Assembly (NCBI RefSeq): GCF_023276655.1
Contig: NZ_JALGRK010000002.1
Coordinates: 434,001 to 498,000 of the forward strand
Source: Olsenella intestinalis
Lineage (GTDB): Bacteria; Actinomycetota; Coriobacteriia; Coriobacteriales; Atopobiaceae
Reading direction: 5' to 3'
DNA: 64,000 bases
Both the position numbers and the translations under genes were made by a program. Below the pieces are notes generated by a model. That model was given only the letters and a program-made list of their open reading frames with translations. It searched no databases and was not told the origin of the DNA. Numbering within the stretch: the stretch's first letter is position 1; each line of letters starts with the position of its first letter. Positions 62,221-64,000 of this stretch are shown here, one piece after another.

Positions 62221-63516
62221 CTACTTGGACCCCTCGCTCATAACCTCGTCAAAATTGACCGCGATGTCGTGCTTGGTGGGCACCCACTCGACCCTCTTGA
62301 AGAGCGCGGCCACCGTGATGGGGATGTAGCTCATCATGAAGATCGGGAACGTGAAGCAGTTGGTGACGATGCGCCACTTCTTCTTCGCGTGGATGTGCTT
62401 GCGCTCGGACACGGTCGTGAGGATGGCGAGCAGGAAGAAGACCACGTACATCGACGCGAAGGTCATGATCAGCGAGCCGACGCACATCGAGAGCTCGCCC
62501 TCGGTCGCGATGAAGCCGTGGCTGAGCGAGCCGATGATCAGGTACGCCGCGTTCACGAACGCCGAGAGGAGCGTCAGGATCATGCCGGGGGCAACCGTCA
62601 TGAGCATGTCGTACGAGGCGAACGACTTGTCCTTCACGATGCCGCGGATGAAGCTGCGGTTGTAGGAGAAGAACACCTGGTAGAAGCCCTTGGTCCAGCG
62701 CATGCGCTGCGTCCAGGACGCCGCGAACGTGAGGGGCTGCTCGTCGAAGAACTCGGCGGGCGCGTAGCCGATCTGGATGCCGTGGGTGTTGCAGAAGCTG
62801 GAGAACTGGATGTCTTCGGTGAGGGTGTGGAAGTTCCAGCCGTGCATGCCGCGGATGATGGCCGACGAGACCATCCAGCCGGAGCCGGAGATGGCGCAGC
62901 TCGTGCCCAGCATCATGCGGGCGTTGTTGAGGAACTTGGCCTCGCGCAGGAACCAGAGGGCGTAGGCCGAGCTGATCCAGCTGGAGTCGAAGTTCTTGGA
63001 GTTGCGGTAGCTCGTGCAGACGAGGTAGCCGGCGTCGAAGGCGTCGTTCATGATCTCGACGTAGTTCGGCGCGATGATGTTGTCGGCGTCCATGACGAAG
63101 AAGGCGTCGTACTTGTCGCCCGTCTCGTTGAGGATGCGGTCGAAGGCGTAGTCGAGGACCCAGCTCTTGCCCTTGCGCACGAGGTCGTTGCGCTCCCAGG
63201 TGATGGCGCCGGCACGCTCGGCCTCGGCGGCAGTGTCGTCGGTGCAGGCGTCGGCGACGACGTAGCAGTCGATCTCGCCGTCGTAGTCCTGCGTCAGGAT
63301 GGACTTGACGAGGTTGCCGATGACCGGCTCCTCGTTGTGGGCCGCGATCACGAAGGCATAGGTGTGCTTCTTCTTCGCCTTGGGCAGGACCACGTCACCC
63401 TTGAAGATGACCCTGATGATGTAGACGAACTGGTAGAAGTACGAGAGCGTGAAGAAGAGCCACACGATCAGGTTGAAGATGACGATCGGGGTGAGCCCTA
63501 TCTTGGTGAATTCCAC
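62221..63516 (-). CDS. Membrane-bound family 2 processive-type glycosyltransferase
   Basis: 431 residues. One N-terminal membrane segment, a cytosolic GT-A domain, and about four C-terminal membrane segments. Motifs: VIAAHNEEPVI, VVADACTDDT, FVMDADN, LTEDIQFS and QRMRWTKGF, the D-DxD-TED-QxxRW set of cellulose/hyaluronan-synthase-like enzymes. Starts at GTG 63516 with GAGAGG upstream. Probably exports a polysaccharide or glycosylates a lipid; the product is unknown. Confidence 0.9.
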   Translation of the reverse strand: MEFTKIGLTPIVIFNLIVWLFFTLSYFYQFVYIIRVIFKGDVVLPKAKKKHTYAFVIAAHNEEPVIGNLVKSILTQDYDGEIDCYVVADACTDDTAAEAERAGAITWERNDLVRKGKSWVLDYAFDRILNETGDKYDAFFVMDADNIIAPNYVEIMNDAFDAGYLVCTSYRNSKNFDSSWISSAYALWFLREAKFLNNARMMLGTSCAISGSGWMVSSAIIRGMHGWNFHTLTEDIQFSSFCNTHGIQIGYAPAEFFDEQPLTFAASWTQRMRWTKGFYQVFFSYNRSFIRGIVKDKSFASYDMLMTVAPGMILTLLSAFVNAAYLIIGSLSHGFIATEGELSMCVGSLIMTFASMYVVFFLLAILTTVSERKHIHAKKKWRIVTNCFTFPIFMMSYIPITVAALFKRVEWVPTKHDIAVNFDEVMSEGSK

Positions 63517-63554
63517 GTGCGCAACCTCTCATCCGTAGTGCTTGAAGCGGCCGC

Positions 63555-64000
63555 CTAGCCCACGAGCCGAGGGCAGATCTTCTCCCCTGCCTCGGTGCGT
63601 CCCATGGAGGCGTCCTGCATCGATTCTAGTACAGCGCGCAAATCGCTAGGGAGAATATCGGTGCGCTCTATCAACTCTCCCGTTATGGGGTGGTCGAAGC
63701 GGATCGACCAGGAGTGCAGGAACTGCCGGCGCAGGCCCCGGTTGGCGCGGTCGTCGCCGCGGCCGTAGAGCTGGTCGCCCACGCAGGGGTGGCCGATGTG
63801 GCGCATGTGGACGCGGATCTGGTGCGTGCGCCCGGTGTAGAGGTGGCACTCGAGCAGGGAGAAGCCGTCGTCGAAGCGGCCGGCCTCGAAGCGCTCGAGC
63901 GTGCGGAAGGTCGTGATGGCCTCGCGCGCCATGGGGTCGTCGCTGACGGCCATCTTGAGGCGGTCGCGCGTGGAGCGGGCGATGCCGGTCGTGATCGTGC
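63555..64000 (-). CDS. RluA-family pseudouridine synthase (5' end outside window)
   Basis: The frame stays open to the window edge. The visible C-terminal part has the family blocks TGIARSTRDRLKMAV, LYTGRTHQIRVHMRHIGHP, VGDQLYG and FLHSWSIRFDHP. The catalytic HRLD-type Asp segment lies beyond the window. Modifies uridines in rRNA or tRNA. Confidence 0.93.
   Translation of the reverse strand, partial: TITTGIARSTRDRLKMAVSDDPMAREAITTFRTLERFEAGRFDDGFSLLECHLYTGRTHQIRVHMRHIGHPCVGDQLYGRGDDRANRGLRRQFLHSWSIRFDHPITGELIERTDILPSDLRAVLESMQDASMGRTEAGEKICPRLVG

Overview
The window comes from a high-GC (roughly two-thirds G+C by eye), low-redundancy actinobacterial chromosome. The best fit is class Coriobacteriia, family Atopobiaceae (an Olsenella-like anaerobe). 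The reasons are gene content rather than any marker RNA: an arginine deiminase cluster, an [FeFe] hydrogenase with a GltD-type partner, indolepyruvate:ferredoxin oxidoreductase with a phenylacetate-CoA ligase, formate-tetrahydrofolate ligase, separate pta and ackA, ATP-type PEP carboxykinase, and UDP-galactopyranose mutase. No rRNA, tRNA, CRISPR array, insertion sequence or prophage was found. Nearly all DNA is ordinary host gene content; one lower-GC gene (45962-48010) looks acquired.

Layout. 1-5 kb: end of an AroE-AroK fusion, an AroQ carrying a PTS EIIB-like domain, a 5-formyl-THF cyclo-ligase, a YgjP-type metallopeptidase, trpS. 5-12.5 kb: arginine catabolism on the minus strand (arcA, arcB, APC antiporter arcD, an aminotransferase, a YfcC-family transporter), with terminators between most genes and long control regions in front of arcA and yfcC. 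13-17 kb: RNA methyltransferase, M15 lipoprotein, maf, S58 peptidase. 17-21.6 kb: sortase-type surface protein, glycosyltransferase and glf. 21.7-31.9 kb: fermentation and redox (pta, rpiB-like, hydrogenase pair, pckA, aldose epimerase, GNAT, ackA). 32-36 kb: HIT, xseBA, membrane Zn peptidase, rnd. 36-40 kb (plus strand): lipid kinase, acyl-ACP thioesterase, degenerate Nudix, acidic membrane protein, thyA, folA. 40-46 kb: lipoprotein, a degenerate trans-sulfuration-like protein, thrS with a threonine-rich leader ORF, HD hydrolase, two small membrane proteins. 46-64 kb (minus strand): repeat-rich surface protein, one-carbon/folate cluster (folC, folE, folD, fchA, fhs), paaK-iorB-iorA, second cyclo-ligase, leuS, guaB, membrane glycosyltransferase, RluA (cut by the window edge).

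The metabolic picture is an anaerobe that makes ATP from arginine and from acetyl-CoA via Pta/AckA, disposes of electrons as H2, oxidises aromatic 2-oxo acids with ferredoxin as acceptor, and keeps a complete one-carbon folate pool feeding ThyA/DHFR.

The most unusual signals are: (1) a 10-mer, CGAGAAGAGC, present 20 times on the two strands (25 times as the 9-mer GAGAAGAGC), against well under one expected from composition, sitting both between genes and inside genes in several reading frames; (2) a PTS EIIB-like domain fused to type II dehydroquinase; (3) a 28-codon leader ORF with seven Thr codons in front of thrS; (4) a PLP-fold protein that has lost its catalytic lysine. All functions are inferred by reading the sequence; no searches were run.
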